DNA of 64,000 nucleotides from positions 1-64,000 of the forward strand of contig CAAFUS010000008.1 of assembly GCA_900766265.1 (NCBI GenBank), written 5' to 3'. The stretch's first letter is position 1. Each line of letters opens with the position of its first letter. The notes under the pieces are model-generated. The model was not told where the DNA came from. It saw nothing but the letters and a program-made list of their open reading frames with translations, and did no database searches. The stretch is from Pseudomonadaceae bacterium (GTDB lineage Bacteria; Pseudomonadota; Gammaproteobacteria; Pseudomonadales; Pseudomonadaceae). Of this stretch, positions 1 to 8,975 are shown piece by piece. The position numbers and the translations under genes were made by a program.

Positions 1-95
1 AACCACCTGATCCCATCCCGAACTCAGTAGTGAAACGACGCATCGCCGATGGTAGTGTGGGGCTTCCCCATGTGAGAGTAGGTCATCGTCAAGCT
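1..95 (+). rRNA. rrf: 5S ribosomal RNA, 3' part (cut by window edge)
   Basis: The first ~95 bases match the body and 3' end of a Pseudomonas-type 5S rRNA: the conserved CCATCCCGAACTC block, the GATGGTAGTGTGG block and the 3' tail GGTCATCGTCAAGC. The 5' ~25 nt lie outside the window. An rRNA operon therefore ends here, and an intrinsic terminator follows directly. The exact 3' end is estimated. Confidence 0.95.
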
Positions 96-102
96 TCTAT
101 CC

Positions 103-145
103 CAAACCCCCAATCCGAGTAATCGGGTTGGGGGTTTGTCTTTGC
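103..145 (+). terminator. rRNA operon terminator
   Basis: A 16-bp stem (103-118 with 123-138, one G-T wobble) closes a GTAA loop. The right arm ends in TTTG and is followed by a short T-rich tract. It lies just after the 5S rRNA and is the expected rRNA operon terminator. Confidence 0.9.
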
Positions 146-239
146 GCGCCGAATGGTGCCGTGGAATCGCCATCGACCTGCGACGCGCCGTAATGCGATC
201 CCTTAGAATGGCGCTTTTGCCCGCGAGGCCAGTTCAGGA

Positions 240-899
240 ATGCCAAAGGACTCAGTCGATAGCGTTTCGTTGATCGATCTGCCGTTGGAGCGGCTGGCCG
301 CCTGCCCTGAATGTGATCTGCTGATGCTCAAGGCTGAGCTCAAGGTTGGCGAGCAGGCCGAGTGCCCCCGTTGTGGCTATGGCCTGCATATCGAACGCGG
401 CCGCTTCATTGGTCGCAGCCTGGCGTTAGTGACGGCCGCCTTGCTGCTGTACGTTCCGGCCAACTTCCTGCCGATCATGTACCTGAACGTGATGGGCCGT
501 ACCGCTCACGAGACCGTATGGAGTGGTGTGCTTGGTCTTTATCGCAGCGGCATGGAGGGCATCGCGGTGGTGGTGTTCCTATGCAGTATGGCCGTCCCGC
601 TGATGAAGCTGCTCTGCCAGCTGATTGTGCTGTTGAGCATCGTCTCCGGGCGTGGGCGCCGTAGCGGGCTGCTTCTCTACCGCGCGTACCACCATCTGCG
701 GGAGTGGGGGATGCTCGAGGTCTATCTGCTGGGGATCCTCGTCTCGATCATCAAGCTGAACGATATGGCCGACCTGAGCCTGGGCGTCGGGCTGGGCTGC
801 TTCGTGGGGTTGCTGTTGGCGCAGATATTCTTGCAAATCATTATGTCTCCCCACCAGGTATGGGAAGCCTTGTCGGTACGTGACGATGCGCGCCATTGA
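240..899 (+). CDS. pqiA: PqiA-family membrane protein, first half-size copy
   Basis: A 219-aa inner-membrane protein of the paraquat-inducible protein A family, partner of an MCE-domain protein in lipid transport across the envelope. The N-terminus has a zinc-ribbon-like CPEC (C22, C25) and CPRC (C42, C45), followed by about four hydrophobic segments with the family's LPANxLPIM-like stretch. E. coli PqiA and LetA are about 420 aa and carry two such modules in one chain; here the modules are separate genes. The stop overlaps the next pqiA by 20 nt, indicating translational coupling. An AGGA lies just before the ATG. Lipid substrate is inferred from the family. Confidence 0.88.
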   Translation: MPKDSVDSVSLIDLPLERLAACPECDLLMLKAELKVGEQAECPRCGYGLHIERGRFIGRSLALVTAALLLYVPANFLPIMYLNVMGRTAHETVWSGVLGLYRSGMEGIAVVVFLCSMAVPLMKLLCQLIVLLSIVSGRGRRSGLLLYRAYHHLREWGMLEVYLLGILVSIIKLNDMADLSLGVGLGCFVGLLLAQIFLQIIMSPHQVWEALSVRDDARH

Positions 900-1506
900 T
901 GCCGGCCTGGTGCTGTGCCATGAGTGCCACGAGCTGAATCGGCTGATCGACCCCGATGGCCAGAATTGCCTGCGCTGTGGTGCACGCATTCATCCGCGGC
1001 GCCCCAACAGCCTTGGCCGAACCTGGGCATTGCTGATCACGGCCGCCTTGCTGTATCTGCCGGCCAACCTGCTTCCCATCATGACCGTGCGCTCCCTGGG
1101 AAAGGGCACGCCCGATACCATCATGTCCGGGGTGATCACCCTGGTTCAGCACGGCATGCTGCCGATCGCGGCCGTGGTGTTCGTGGCGAGCATCGTCGTG
1201 CCGACCTTCAAGTTGCTGGGCATCGGCCTGTTGCTCGTTTCCGTGCAACGTCGCCAGCGGCTTTCGCCGCGACAGCGGATATTCATGTTTCGCTTCATCG
1301 AGTGGATCGGTCGCTGGTCGATGCTGGACATCTTCGTCATCGCGATTCTGGTCGCGGTGGTGAATTTCGGCAGTTTGGCCAGTGTGGAAGCCGGTTTCGG
1401 TGCAGTGGCCTTCGCCAGCGTGGTGATTCTGACCATGCTCGCTGCGCTGACGTTCGATCCGCGCCTTATCTGGGACAACACGGAGACCTCCGAGCACCAT
1501 GACTGA
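880..1506 (+). CDS. pqiA: PqiA-family membrane protein, second half-size copy
   Basis: A 208-aa second PqiA module with CHEC (C13, C16) and CLRC (C30, C33) zinc-ribbon motifs, then four hydrophobic segments including LPANLLPIM. The start is GTG at 880 (ATG at 886 is possible); both lie inside the end of the first pqiA, and the gene overlaps pqiB by 8 nt. With its upstream neighbour it reconstitutes the two-module PqiA/LetA of enterics as two chains, probably forming the inner-membrane platform that feeds or drains the MCE tunnel. That role is family knowledge, not shown by this sequence. Confidence 0.88.
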   Translation: MTMRAIDAGLVLCHECHELNRLIDPDGQNCLRCGARIHPRRPNSLGRTWALLITAALLYLPANLLPIMTVRSLGKGTPDTIMSGVITLVQHGMLPIAAVVFVASIVVPTFKLLGIGLLLVSVQRRQRLSPRQRIFMFRFIEWIGRWSMLDIFVIAILVAVVNFGSLASVEAGFGAVAFASVVILTMLAALTFDPRLIWDNTETSEHHD

Positions 1507-3796
1507 TCTTCCAGTCGCCCGAACCCGACCGGCTTCCAACTGGTCGGCCATCTGGATTCTGCCGCTGATCGCCCTGCTGATCGGTGGATGGCTCGCCTGG
1601 CAGGCCTACAGCCAGCGCGGTATCGCCATCGAGGTGGTCTTCGACAGTGGCGAAGGCATCGAGGTGGGTAAGACCCAGGTCGTATACAAGGGCATGTCCG
1701 TCGGTGCCGTACGCGCGTTGACGCTCGACGGCAGCCAAGGGAGCGGCGGTGTCGTCGCTACCCTGGAAATCGACAAGAGCGCCGAAGACTACCTGCGTCA
1801 GGACACCCGTTTTTGGCTGGTCAGACCCAGCGTGACCCTGGCCGGCATCACGGGCCTGGAAACCCTGGTCTCGGGTAATTACATCGGCGTTGCCCCGGGC
1901 GGCGGCGAGCAGGCGAGAACCTTCAACGCGCTTTCCGAAGAGCCTCCGATGTCCGACGCCCGGCCGGGCCTCCACTTGACCCTCAAGGCAGACCGGCTGG
2001 GTTCGATCAACCGCGGCAGCCCGGTGTTCTACAAGCAGATTCAGGTCGGCCAGGTGAAGAATTACGTACTCGCCGGCGACCAGCATACGGTCGAGATCAA
2101 GGTTTACATCGAACCGGCCTATGCCGATCTGGTCCGCAAGCACACACGTTTCTGGAACGCCAGCGGGTTCACCGTCGAAGCGGATCTCTCCGGGGTCAAG
2201 GTTCACGCCGCGTCACTGGCGAGCATCGTTGCCGGCGGTATCGCGTTCGCTACTCCCGAGTACCGCAAGGACAGCCCGCCCACTGACCCGAGCATTCCTT
2301 TTCGGCTTTACGACGATTTCGACGCGGCCCAGGCCGGAATCAAGGTTTCGGTGCGCCTGGCCGACTTCGAAGGGCTGCAGGCCGGGCGTACGCCGGTCAT
2401 GTACAAGGGGATGCAAGTCGGCATGCTCAAGATCTTGAACGTCGACAGCGACCTCACCGGTGCCACTGCGGAGTTGACCATGGATCCCCTGATGGAGGCA
2501 TCGCTGGTCGAGGGCACCGACTTCTGGACAGTGAAGCCTTCGATCTCGCTGGCGGGAATCAACGGCCTCGAGGCGCTGGTGAAGGGCAACTACATCGCGA
2601 TCCGTCCGGGCGAGAAGGGCGCCGCACCGCGGCGGGACTTTCAGGCGAGAATCAAGGCTCCACCGCTGGACATACGTGCACCGGGTCGGCATTTGGTGTT
2701 GGCTACCGATCAGCTGGGATCGCTGGACGTGGGGAGTCCAGTGCTCTATCGCCAGGTGCGGGTGGGTTCGGTGCAGAGCTACCAGTTCTCCCGGGACTTG
2801 CAGCAGGTCATCGTGGGGGTCCATATCGAGCCGGCATACGAGAACCTGGTCAACAGCTCGACGCGCTTCTGGAACGCCAGCGGAATTTCCCTGACGGGAG
2901 GGCTGTCCGGGATCGAGGTGCGTAGCGAGTCGCTGCAAAGCCTGCTGGCCGGGGGCATTGCCTTCGAAACGCCGAACCCCAAGGCGCCGGTCGGCAAGCG
3001 CGTACAGCGATACAGCCTGCACAAGAACCGCGAGGCGGCGATGCAGGTCGGCGAGCAGATCCGTATCCGGGTCGAGCGGGGCGATGGCCTGTCGGCCGGC
3101 ACACCCATTCGCTACAAGGGCATCGAAGTCGGTCGGGTCGAGACGGTGGAGCTGAGCGAAGACCTGAGCGCCGTGATGCTCAATGCCCGGATCACCACCG
3201 CAATCGAGGCGACTACCCGGGCCGGCTCGGTGTTCTGGGTGGTGCGTCCGGAGCTGGGCCTGATGCGTACCGCCAACCTTGAAACGCTGGTCACCGGACC
3301 CTACCTCGAATTGCAGCCGGGCAAGCGCGGCGGCTCCCGTCAGCACGACTTCGTCGCCCTGGACAAGGCGCCGCTGGAGCCAGCACTCGAGGGGCTGGAA
3401 CTGGTGCTCAGTGCCGATCGGCTCGGCTCGATCAAGTCGGGCAATGCGGTCACCTACCGTGAAGTGCCTGTCGGACGGGTACTCGATTACCAGCTGGGCC
3501 CCAACGGCGATCGCGTCCTGATCAGGGTGCTGATCGAGCCGCGTTATGCGCCCCTGGTGCATACCGGCAGCCGCTTCTGGGAAACGAGTGGCTTCGGTGT
3601 CGACATCAGCCTGCTCAAGGGTGCCCAGTTCCGTACCGATTCGCTCGAGTCGATGATCGAAGGGGGCATCGCCTTTGCGACGCCGGAAGGCGATCAGATG
3701 GGCAACGCGGCGCTACCTGGGCAGACGTTCGTGCTGTTCAAGAACGTGCGTGACGAATGGCTGGGCTGGTCGCCGAAGATACCGCTCAAGCCATGA
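1499..3796 (+). CDS. pqiB: PqiB-like intermembrane transport protein, six MCE domains
   Basis: A 765-aa protein: short cytoplasmic N-terminus, one transmembrane helix (~15-38), then six tandem MCE (MlaD-type) domains starting near residues 41, 157, 280, 396, 519 and 633. Each carries the GxxVxYxxxxVG core (for example VVYKGMSVG, VFYKQIQVG, VMYKGMQVG). MCE proteins form hexameric stacked rings that bridge the periplasm for lipid transport. E. coli PqiB has three MCE domains and LetB (YebT) seven, so this is intermediate in length. It forms an overlapping operon with the two pqiA genes. No PqiC lipoprotein gene follows; the next gene is convergent. Confidence 0.9.
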   Translation: MTDLPVARTRPASNWSAIWILPLIALLIGGWLAWQAYSQRGIAIEVVFDSGEGIEVGKTQVVYKGMSVGAVRALTLDGSQGSGGVVATLEIDKSAEDYLRQDTRFWLVRPSVTLAGITGLETLVSGNYIGVAPGGGEQARTFNALSEEPPMSDARPGLHLTLKADRLGSINRGSPVFYKQIQVGQVKNYVLAGDQHTVEIKVYIEPAYADLVRKHTRFWNASGFTVEADLSGVKVHAASLASIVAGGIAFATPEYRKDSPPTDPSIPFRLYDDFDAAQAGIKVSVRLADFEGLQAGRTPVMYKGMQVGMLKILNVDSDLTGATAELTMDPLMEASLVEGTDFWTVKPSISLAGINGLEALVKGNYIAIRPGEKGAAPRRDFQARIKAPPLDIRAPGRHLVLATDQLGSLDVGSPVLYRQVRVGSVQSYQFSRDLQQVIVGVHIEPAYENLVNSSTRFWNASGISLTGGLSGIEVRSESLQSLLAGGIAFETPNPKAPVGKRVQRYSLHKNREAAMQVGEQIRIRVERGDGLSAGTPIRYKGIEVGRVETVELSEDLSAVMLNARITTAIEATTRAGSVFWVVRPELGLMRTANLETLVTGPYLELQPGKRGGSRQHDFVALDKAPLEPALEGLELVLSADRLGSIKSGNAVTYREVPVGRVLDYQLGPNGDRVLIRVLIEPRYAPLVHTGSRFWETSGFGVDISLLKGAQFRTDSLESMIEGGIAFATPEGDQMGNAALPGQTFVLFKNVRDEWLGWSPKIPLKP

Positions 3797-3801
3797 AGAT
3801 G

Positions 3802-3837
3802 AGCGGCGGGCCTGTCTTAAGGGGCAGGCTCGCCGCT
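3802..3837 (+). terminator. hairpin between convergent pqiB and mksB
   Basis: A 13-bp stem with one mismatch (3802-3814 with 3825-3837) lies between the convergent ends of pqiB and mksB. There is no clear T-run on either side, so it is a weak intrinsic or bidirectional terminator at best. Confidence 0.45.
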
Positions 3838-3892
3838 TGGTGGCGTCCTCGGGCCGTTGAGCATGGCCCGACCGCGCTCTACGCAACCCTGC

Positions 3893-6727
3893 TCAGGCGG
3901 TTTGCGCCTCGGTCTGCGTAGGCGCTGCCGATGTGCTCTGCGGCTCACGGCGGGCGATATATTTCCAGTCGGCCTCGTCGATGTAGATGCCGCTGGGCCC
4001 GCTTCCCGCTTCCAGATCGATCGCCACTTGGGCCGACACCTGCGGCTTGACCGAGGCCAGGATCGGCACGAAGCCCAGCTGCTGGCTGGTTTCGATCAAC
4101 GCCTGCTGGTTGCGCTCGTCGATGTCCGCGGCCTCGTCGAGGTAGTAGGGCAGGCGGATACGCCCGGCCTGGTCACGATCCATCAGGTGCAGCAGCAGGT
4201 ACATGTTGGTCAGCGCCTTGATGGTCATGGTGGTGCCATTGCTCGCCGCGCCGTCGATGTCGGTATGGATGACCGGCTGGCCGCCTACCTTGGTGATCTC
4301 GAACGCAAGCTCGAACAGGTCCTTGAGCCCTAACTGGTTGTTGTTTACGGCTACCAGGCGGGCCAGGTACTCCTTGGCTTCCTCGTTGCGCGTGTCCTGT
4401 TCGCTGCTCTGCTGCAGGTCGAATACCGAAAGCGTTTCCCCCTCTTCGTATTGCCCCGCGCTGTGGATGATCTGGTCGATGTGCTTGAGCGCCTCCTTGT
4501 TCGGCGCGAGCACGATGCGGAAGCTGGCGAGGTTGGAAACCTGGCGCTTGTTGATCTCGCGGTTGAACAACGCCAGCTGGTGTTCCAGGTTGTCGTAGTC
4601 GCTGCGAATGTTGCGCAGCGTGCGGGCGATGTCGGTCACGGCGGCGCGACGCGCCTTGGCCAGGGTCAAGGCTTCGTCCTGGCGATGGGCATAGGCGTTG
4701 ACCAGCAGTTGCAGACGCCGCTCGGGGTCGTCCTCGCTGTCGAACTTGGCGACCCCCTTGAGGCGAACTTGGGCATAGAGCGCTTCGATCTGGCCGTCGA
4801 CGCGCTGCAGGGCCTGCCAGCTGTCCTGGTAGTCGTTGAGCAGCGGCAGCAGGTTGTCGAGCGAGTCGTCGACCGGCTCCATGAACGGCGTGCCGAACGG
4901 CAGGTTCGCCGGCAGCAGCTGACGACGACGCAGGGCATCCTCAAGGGTGCGCTGCTTGGCTTCGAGGTCGGCCAGCTGACGGCCGACCAGCTGGAGCTTG
5001 GCCGAGAGCTGCTGGACGCGTTCGGTGAACGCCTCGCTGGCCCGCTTGTAGTCGTCCTGCGCGGCCTCGGCCTGGGCCAATTGCTCAAGCTTCAGCGGCT
5101 CCTCGGCTGCCAGCGTCTGGCTGCGGCGGTAATCCTCCAGGGCCTTCTGAGCATCGAGTACTGCTTGGTAAAGCTGCTCGGCCTGCGCCTTGCTCGCGGC
5201 ACGGTCGACGGCGACGGCCTGCTGTGCGCGCAGCTGCTTGAGTTCGCGTTCCAGGCGATCGCGCTGATCGCGCAGGGCAGCGCGGTCGGCCAGCGCCTGC
5301 AATGCGGGCGGCTCGATGTGGGACAGGTCGATGGAAAGACCCGGCACCTCGAAGCGCTCGCCCTTGAAGCCATCGAGGATGGTCTCGAGTGACTTGACCC
5401 AGCGATCGTCGTCGTCCAGCGCGATGCCGTTGGGGCCCAGCGGCAGGCTGAACAGCTGGCCGTTGAACAGCCGCATGAGACGGTCGACGTCCGCCTGGGA
5501 AAACTCTTCGCGCAGGCGTGAATAGCTGTTGTTGTCGGCGTGATCGAGTTGCTGGCGGACTGACTTGAGACGCTGCTCCAGGTCGCGTACCCGCTCGCCC
5601 AGGTCTTCGCTGCTGAACTGGCGAGACTGCGCCAGGGCGCCGGCGAGTTCGTCGTGGGCGTCCTTGGCGGCGAGCAGGGCGGCTTCGAGTACCTTGACGT
5701 CGTCGACCAGGGCGAAGCGGTTCTTCAATACCGCCAGCTCGCCGAGCCAGCGCTGGATGTCGCTGATCTCCCGCTCCAGGCGCATCAGTTCGGCGGTGCC
5801 GCCGCGCTGCTCGTTCTGCAGGCCATCCTGCTCCCGGCGATAGTGTTCGGCCTGGATGACCAGCTCTTCGCGGCGCGCATCGGCGTAGTCCCGCCAGGTG
5901 CCGAGCAGCGAGTCGAGCAGCGGCGAGAGGCGGTGCAGCTTGCCGCGCAGCACTTCACGCTGGGCGACGCCCGCCGCCAGCGCTTCGATCAGCGGACCGG
6001 CCGTCACCAGGGCCTGGTAGTCGCCTTCCATGCGGCGCACGTCGCGAAAGGCCTCTTCGGTGGCGGCGATGTAATCGACGCTGCCCGAACGCAGGCTGTG
6101 TTCGAACGCATCGAGGAACAGCTGCTTGAGCTTGGCCGCGGTGATCTCGCGCATGTGCAGCAGGTTGATGAACAGCGCGCGGAAGGTCTTGAGGCTTTGC
6201 TCGCTGGTCGAGCGCAGCGGGATCAGGGTCAGGTCCAGGGGAATGGACGTGTGGCCACCGACCAGGAGGCGGCGCAGCTCGTCGGGCTTGAGTTCATAGG
6301 CGGTGATGCCGGCCTGGCCGAGGTTCTTGAACAGTTCGCGCTGACGCAGGCAGGTGCCGTTCTCCTGGTAATGCGTCAGGTCCAGGGAGCCGGCATAGGC
6401 GAAGAACTGATGGCCGAAGCCGCCACCCGGTCCGCGCCCGGCGACGCCGATCACGTGGGGGCCGTGGGGCAGCATGACTTCGACCAGGATGTAACTGGTG
6501 TCGGTGGCGAAGTAGAAGCGGCGCGACTGCTCCAGGCTGTACTTGCCGAAACTCATGTCGGACATGCGCGCCAGGATGGGGAACTGCAGTGCGTTGATCG
6601 AGGCGCTCTTGCCGAGGTTGTTGGCGCCGTAGACCGACAGTGGCGTTTCCAGCGGGAAGATGCCGAGGCTGTAGCCGGCGGTGTTGAGCAGGGCGAAGCG
6701 GCGGATGCCATAACGTTCGGCGCTCAT
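3893..6727 (-). CDS. mksB: condensin MksB, SMC-like ATPase
   Basis: A 944-aa SMC-type ATPase of the MksBEF (MukBEF-like) condensin, which organises and helps segregate the chromosome. Walker A GANNLGKS is at residues 34-41, long coiled coils rich in Arg/Glu/Leu/Gln fill ~230-760, and a Walker B-like YYLDEAADID is near 861-870. The coiled coil is shorter than in MukB (about 1,500 aa), as usual for MksB. It starts 4 nt inside the mksE end (ATGA overlap) and is the last gene of mksF-mksE-mksB. No mksG/jetD nuclease gene is adjacent, so this is the housekeeping type rather than a Wadjet defence operon. Confidence 0.9.
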   Translation of the reverse strand: MSAERYGIRRFALLNTAGYSLGIFPLETPLSVYGANNLGKSASINALQFPILARMSDMSFGKYSLEQSRRFYFATDTSYILVEVMLPHGPHVIGVAGRGPGGGFGHQFFAYAGSLDLTHYQENGTCLRQRELFKNLGQAGITAYELKPDELRRLLVGGHTSIPLDLTLIPLRSTSEQSLKTFRALFINLLHMREITAAKLKQLFLDAFEHSLRSGSVDYIAATEEAFRDVRRMEGDYQALVTAGPLIEALAAGVAQREVLRGKLHRLSPLLDSLLGTWRDYADARREELVIQAEHYRREQDGLQNEQRGGTAELMRLEREISDIQRWLGELAVLKNRFALVDDVKVLEAALLAAKDAHDELAGALAQSRQFSSEDLGERVRDLEQRLKSVRQQLDHADNNSYSRLREEFSQADVDRLMRLFNGQLFSLPLGPNGIALDDDDRWVKSLETILDGFKGERFEVPGLSIDLSHIEPPALQALADRAALRDQRDRLERELKQLRAQQAVAVDRAASKAQAEQLYQAVLDAQKALEDYRRSQTLAAEEPLKLEQLAQAEAAQDDYKRASEAFTERVQQLSAKLQLVGRQLADLEAKQRTLEDALRRRQLLPANLPFGTPFMEPVDDSLDNLLPLLNDYQDSWQALQRVDGQIEALYAQVRLKGVAKFDSEDDPERRLQLLVNAYAHRQDEALTLAKARRAAVTDIARTLRNIRSDYDNLEHQLALFNREINKRQVSNLASFRIVLAPNKEALKHIDQIIHSAGQYEEGETLSVFDLQQSSEQDTRNEEAKEYLARLVAVNNNQLGLKDLFELAFEITKVGGQPVIHTDIDGAASNGTTMTIKALTNMYLLLHLMDRDQAGRIRLPYYLDEAADIDERNQQALIETSQQLGFVPILASVKPQVSAQVAIDLEAGSGPSGIYIDEADWKYIARREPQSTSAAPTQTEAQTA

Positions 6728-7410
6728 GCTTGCAGCTCCTGTCCTTCGGCAATGGCACGGGCCAGGGCCTGTTCCTCGGACTGCCCGGCGTCTTCGTCGA
6801 GCGCGATGATGTCTTCTTCGTCGTTTTCGTCGATCAGCACAGGGGCGGGCAGCGGCAGGTCGCTGCTATGCAGGCTCGCAGCCAGGTCGCGGTCCTGCTG
6901 GACGGACAGGCAGACGTCGAGGAAGCGGTGCATTGGCGGCAGGAAGCGATAGATGCCGTTGCTGTCCTCGGCGAAGCCCAGCTGCAGCAGGCGGCGGATG
7001 ATCTTCTCCTCGAGCTCTTCCTGGCTGGTGACTTCGGCCTGGACGAACAGGTCGCGGTACTTGTCAAGCAAGGCCGGCAGCTCGTCGCGGCCGAGCGTGC
7101 CGCCATCGAGCACCGCCAATGGGTCCCGGCCCTGGTCGGCAATGTGTTCGACCAGAATGAAGGTGAAGAGGGCCAGGCGCTGAGCCGTCTTGTTCACCTG
7201 CGCGCCCATCTGCTCGGGGACGAAGTAATAGAAGCCGCGCGGATCGCAGACCAGCTCGAAGCCGAGCGCCTTGAACAGCGCACGGTACTGGTCCTGCAGG
7301 TTGGACAGCTGGGCATAGCACTCCGGCTCGCTACGCGACAGGTGATAGCCCTTGAACAGCTCGCGGAAGATCGGCGCCAGCTGTGTCATTTCCTTGAGGT
7401 CGATGTTCAT
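6724..7410 (-). CDS. mksE: condensin subunit MksE
   Basis: A 228-aa KITE-type winged-helix subunit of the MksBEF condensin, which binds the kleisin MksF and regulates the MksB ATPase. The start ATG at 7410 gives MNIDLKEMTQLAPIFRELFK, typical of MksE. The C-terminus is acidic (ENDEEDIIALDEDAGQSEEQ). The stop overlaps the mksB start, implying coupled translation. A 108-nt gap separates it from mksF. Identification rests on overall family resemblance plus position between mksF and mksB. Confidence 0.87.
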   Translation of the reverse strand: MNIDLKEMTQLAPIFRELFKGYHLSRSEPECYAQLSNLQDQYRALFKALGFELVCDPRGFYYFVPEQMGAQVNKTAQRLALFTFILVEHIADQGRDPLAVLDGGTLGRDELPALLDKYRDLFVQAEVTSQEELEEKIIRRLLQLGFAEDSNGIYRFLPPMHRFLDVCLSVQQDRDLAASLHSSDLPLPAPVLIDENDEEDIIALDEDAGQSEEQALARAIAEGQELQA

Positions 7411-7518
7411 TCAGGTTGCTCGAAGATCGTTGGGCGGATAAGGGCAAGGCCTCGTCCAGCGGAGGGTTCGGTGCGATTGGAGGCGGACAGGCTTTGTGTT
7501 GTCCGCCCCACGAAGGGC

Positions 7519-8760
7519 TCAACCATTCGTGCTGGCCACCAAGGCGAACGAGCTGAGGCTGACGCGGTGTTCGCGGGTCAGGTACTCGCGCCGCTCCAGG
7601 CGTTCGCGCTGGAACCGGGCGTCACGCGACAGGCGCGAGAACCAGTAGAGCAACTCGTCGGTGGCGCCTTCGGGTTCCTGTTCCAGCAGCCAGGTCATGA
7701 GATCCGGCAGGGGCAGCGCCTGCTCGCAGCGATCAAGCATCTCGCGCGCAGTGCGCGGTGCCTGCGGCGCGCCGCTTTTGCGGCCGGCCGCGGCCTTGGG
7801 AAACTTCGCCGGCTTGGGCTCGAAGCGGGCTAGCGCGTAGACGTAGGCCTCGACCTGGGCGGCACTGCCCAGGAAGGTGCTCTGCGGGCGGGTGAACAGC
7901 GGCATCGAGGCCTGCGGCACGGCGTCGATGCCCTTCTTGCGAATCACGGACAGGGCAAGCGCCGCGCCGCGGGTCACCGCGTTGTGGCGCCGGGCTTCTT
8001 CGCGCAGTGGCAGCAGCAGTTCGCGAGCCCGGCGCAGGGTCAGCTGGGCGGTGGTTTGCATCTCCAGGATGCGCGCATGGGTGCGCAGCAGCAGATCGTC
8101 GTCGACCAGTTGGCCGAGGCGCTGCTGATCGCCGAGCAGCTTGAGCAGGACCTGCTCGACCCGGCGCACGCCCTGCTCGAAGGCGCCGTCGGCGGCGACC
8201 AGCTGGATCATTGGCTCGACGTACTCGTCCCAGGTCGCCAGCACCTCCGCGTAGCGCTGTCGCAGCGGGATCTGGCGATCGCTGGTCTTGGCCCGGTCTG
8301 CGACGCCGACCAGCGCCTGCTCGTCGTTGTCGAGTTTCTTCAGGACGTCGCGTACGCGCATGTCCAGCAGCCGCAGCTGGCGGGCCAGGTCGTGGGCGTC
8401 GCGGATCTCGAAAGCGTCCTGGATGTAACCGGCCAAGCGCTCCAGGTGGCGTAGGTAGGCTTCGATTTCCAGGCACAGGCCAAGCCGATGCTCCCGACGC
8501 AGGTAGGCCAGAAAGTCGTGGATCTGGGCGTTGAGTTCGAAGCGGTTCGGGCTCTTGGCCACCGGGACCAGGATGTCCAGGCGTATCCATTGGTCGAGCA
8601 GGGCGGTGACGTCCGTCGGGGTACCTTCGGGCAGTTGGCCGGAAAGCTGCTGACGCAGTTCGACCAGACTCAGGGTGCCCTGGTCGAAACGCTCGCAGAG
8701 CGGCTCGATCAACGTCCAGTGTTCGGCAAGGGCGCGCAGGACGCGCTTGGGTTCGATCAT
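7519..8760 (-). CDS. mksF: condensin kleisin subunit MksF
   Basis: A 413-aa kleisin subunit of the MksBEF condensin. It begins MIEPKRVLRALAEHWTLIEP with an N-terminal winged-helix-like region, followed by helical segments, and would bridge the two MksB heads. It is the first gene of the minus-strand mksFEB operon. Upstream, at 8976, a conserved hypothetical gene runs divergently, so the ~215-nt intergenic stretch should hold promoters for both. Size and order agree with P. aeruginosa mksF-mksE-mksB as I recall it. Confidence 0.87.
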   Translation of the reverse strand: MIEPKRVLRALAEHWTLIEPLCERFDQGTLSLVELRQQLSGQLPEGTPTDVTALLDQWIRLDILVPVAKSPNRFELNAQIHDFLAYLRREHRLGLCLEIEAYLRHLERLAGYIQDAFEIRDAHDLARQLRLLDMRVRDVLKKLDNDEQALVGVADRAKTSDRQIPLRQRYAEVLATWDEYVEPMIQLVAADGAFEQGVRRVEQVLLKLLGDQQRLGQLVDDDLLLRTHARILEMQTTAQLTLRRARELLLPLREEARRHNAVTRGAALALSVIRKKGIDAVPQASMPLFTRPQSTFLGSAAQVEAYVYALARFEPKPAKFPKAAAGRKSGAPQAPRTAREMLDRCEQALPLPDLMTWLLEQEPEGATDELLYWFSRLSRDARFQRERLERREYLTREHRVSLSSFALVASTNG

Positions 8761-8975
8761 CGAAGGGGCCGGTTTTGCAAAAGCGACGATTGTACTGCAG
8801 AAGCGTCGCAGGCTCAGCCATCAGCCGATCGGCTGAGCCCTGGCGGGCCGGATGTGACATTTTATGTCGCCATCGTCCCGGCTGGCCCTGCCGCACGGAG
8901 CGCACAGGCCGCGCCGGCTGCGCCGCACAGCGTGGCACGCTTCCTGCGTCGTGGGGGGGCGAGTGCCCTTTTGGA

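Noticed and set aside
3893..8760. Wadjet (JetABCD) plasmid-defence operon
   Set aside because: The MksB/E/F subunits are present but no JetD/MksG-type nuclease gene is adjacent.
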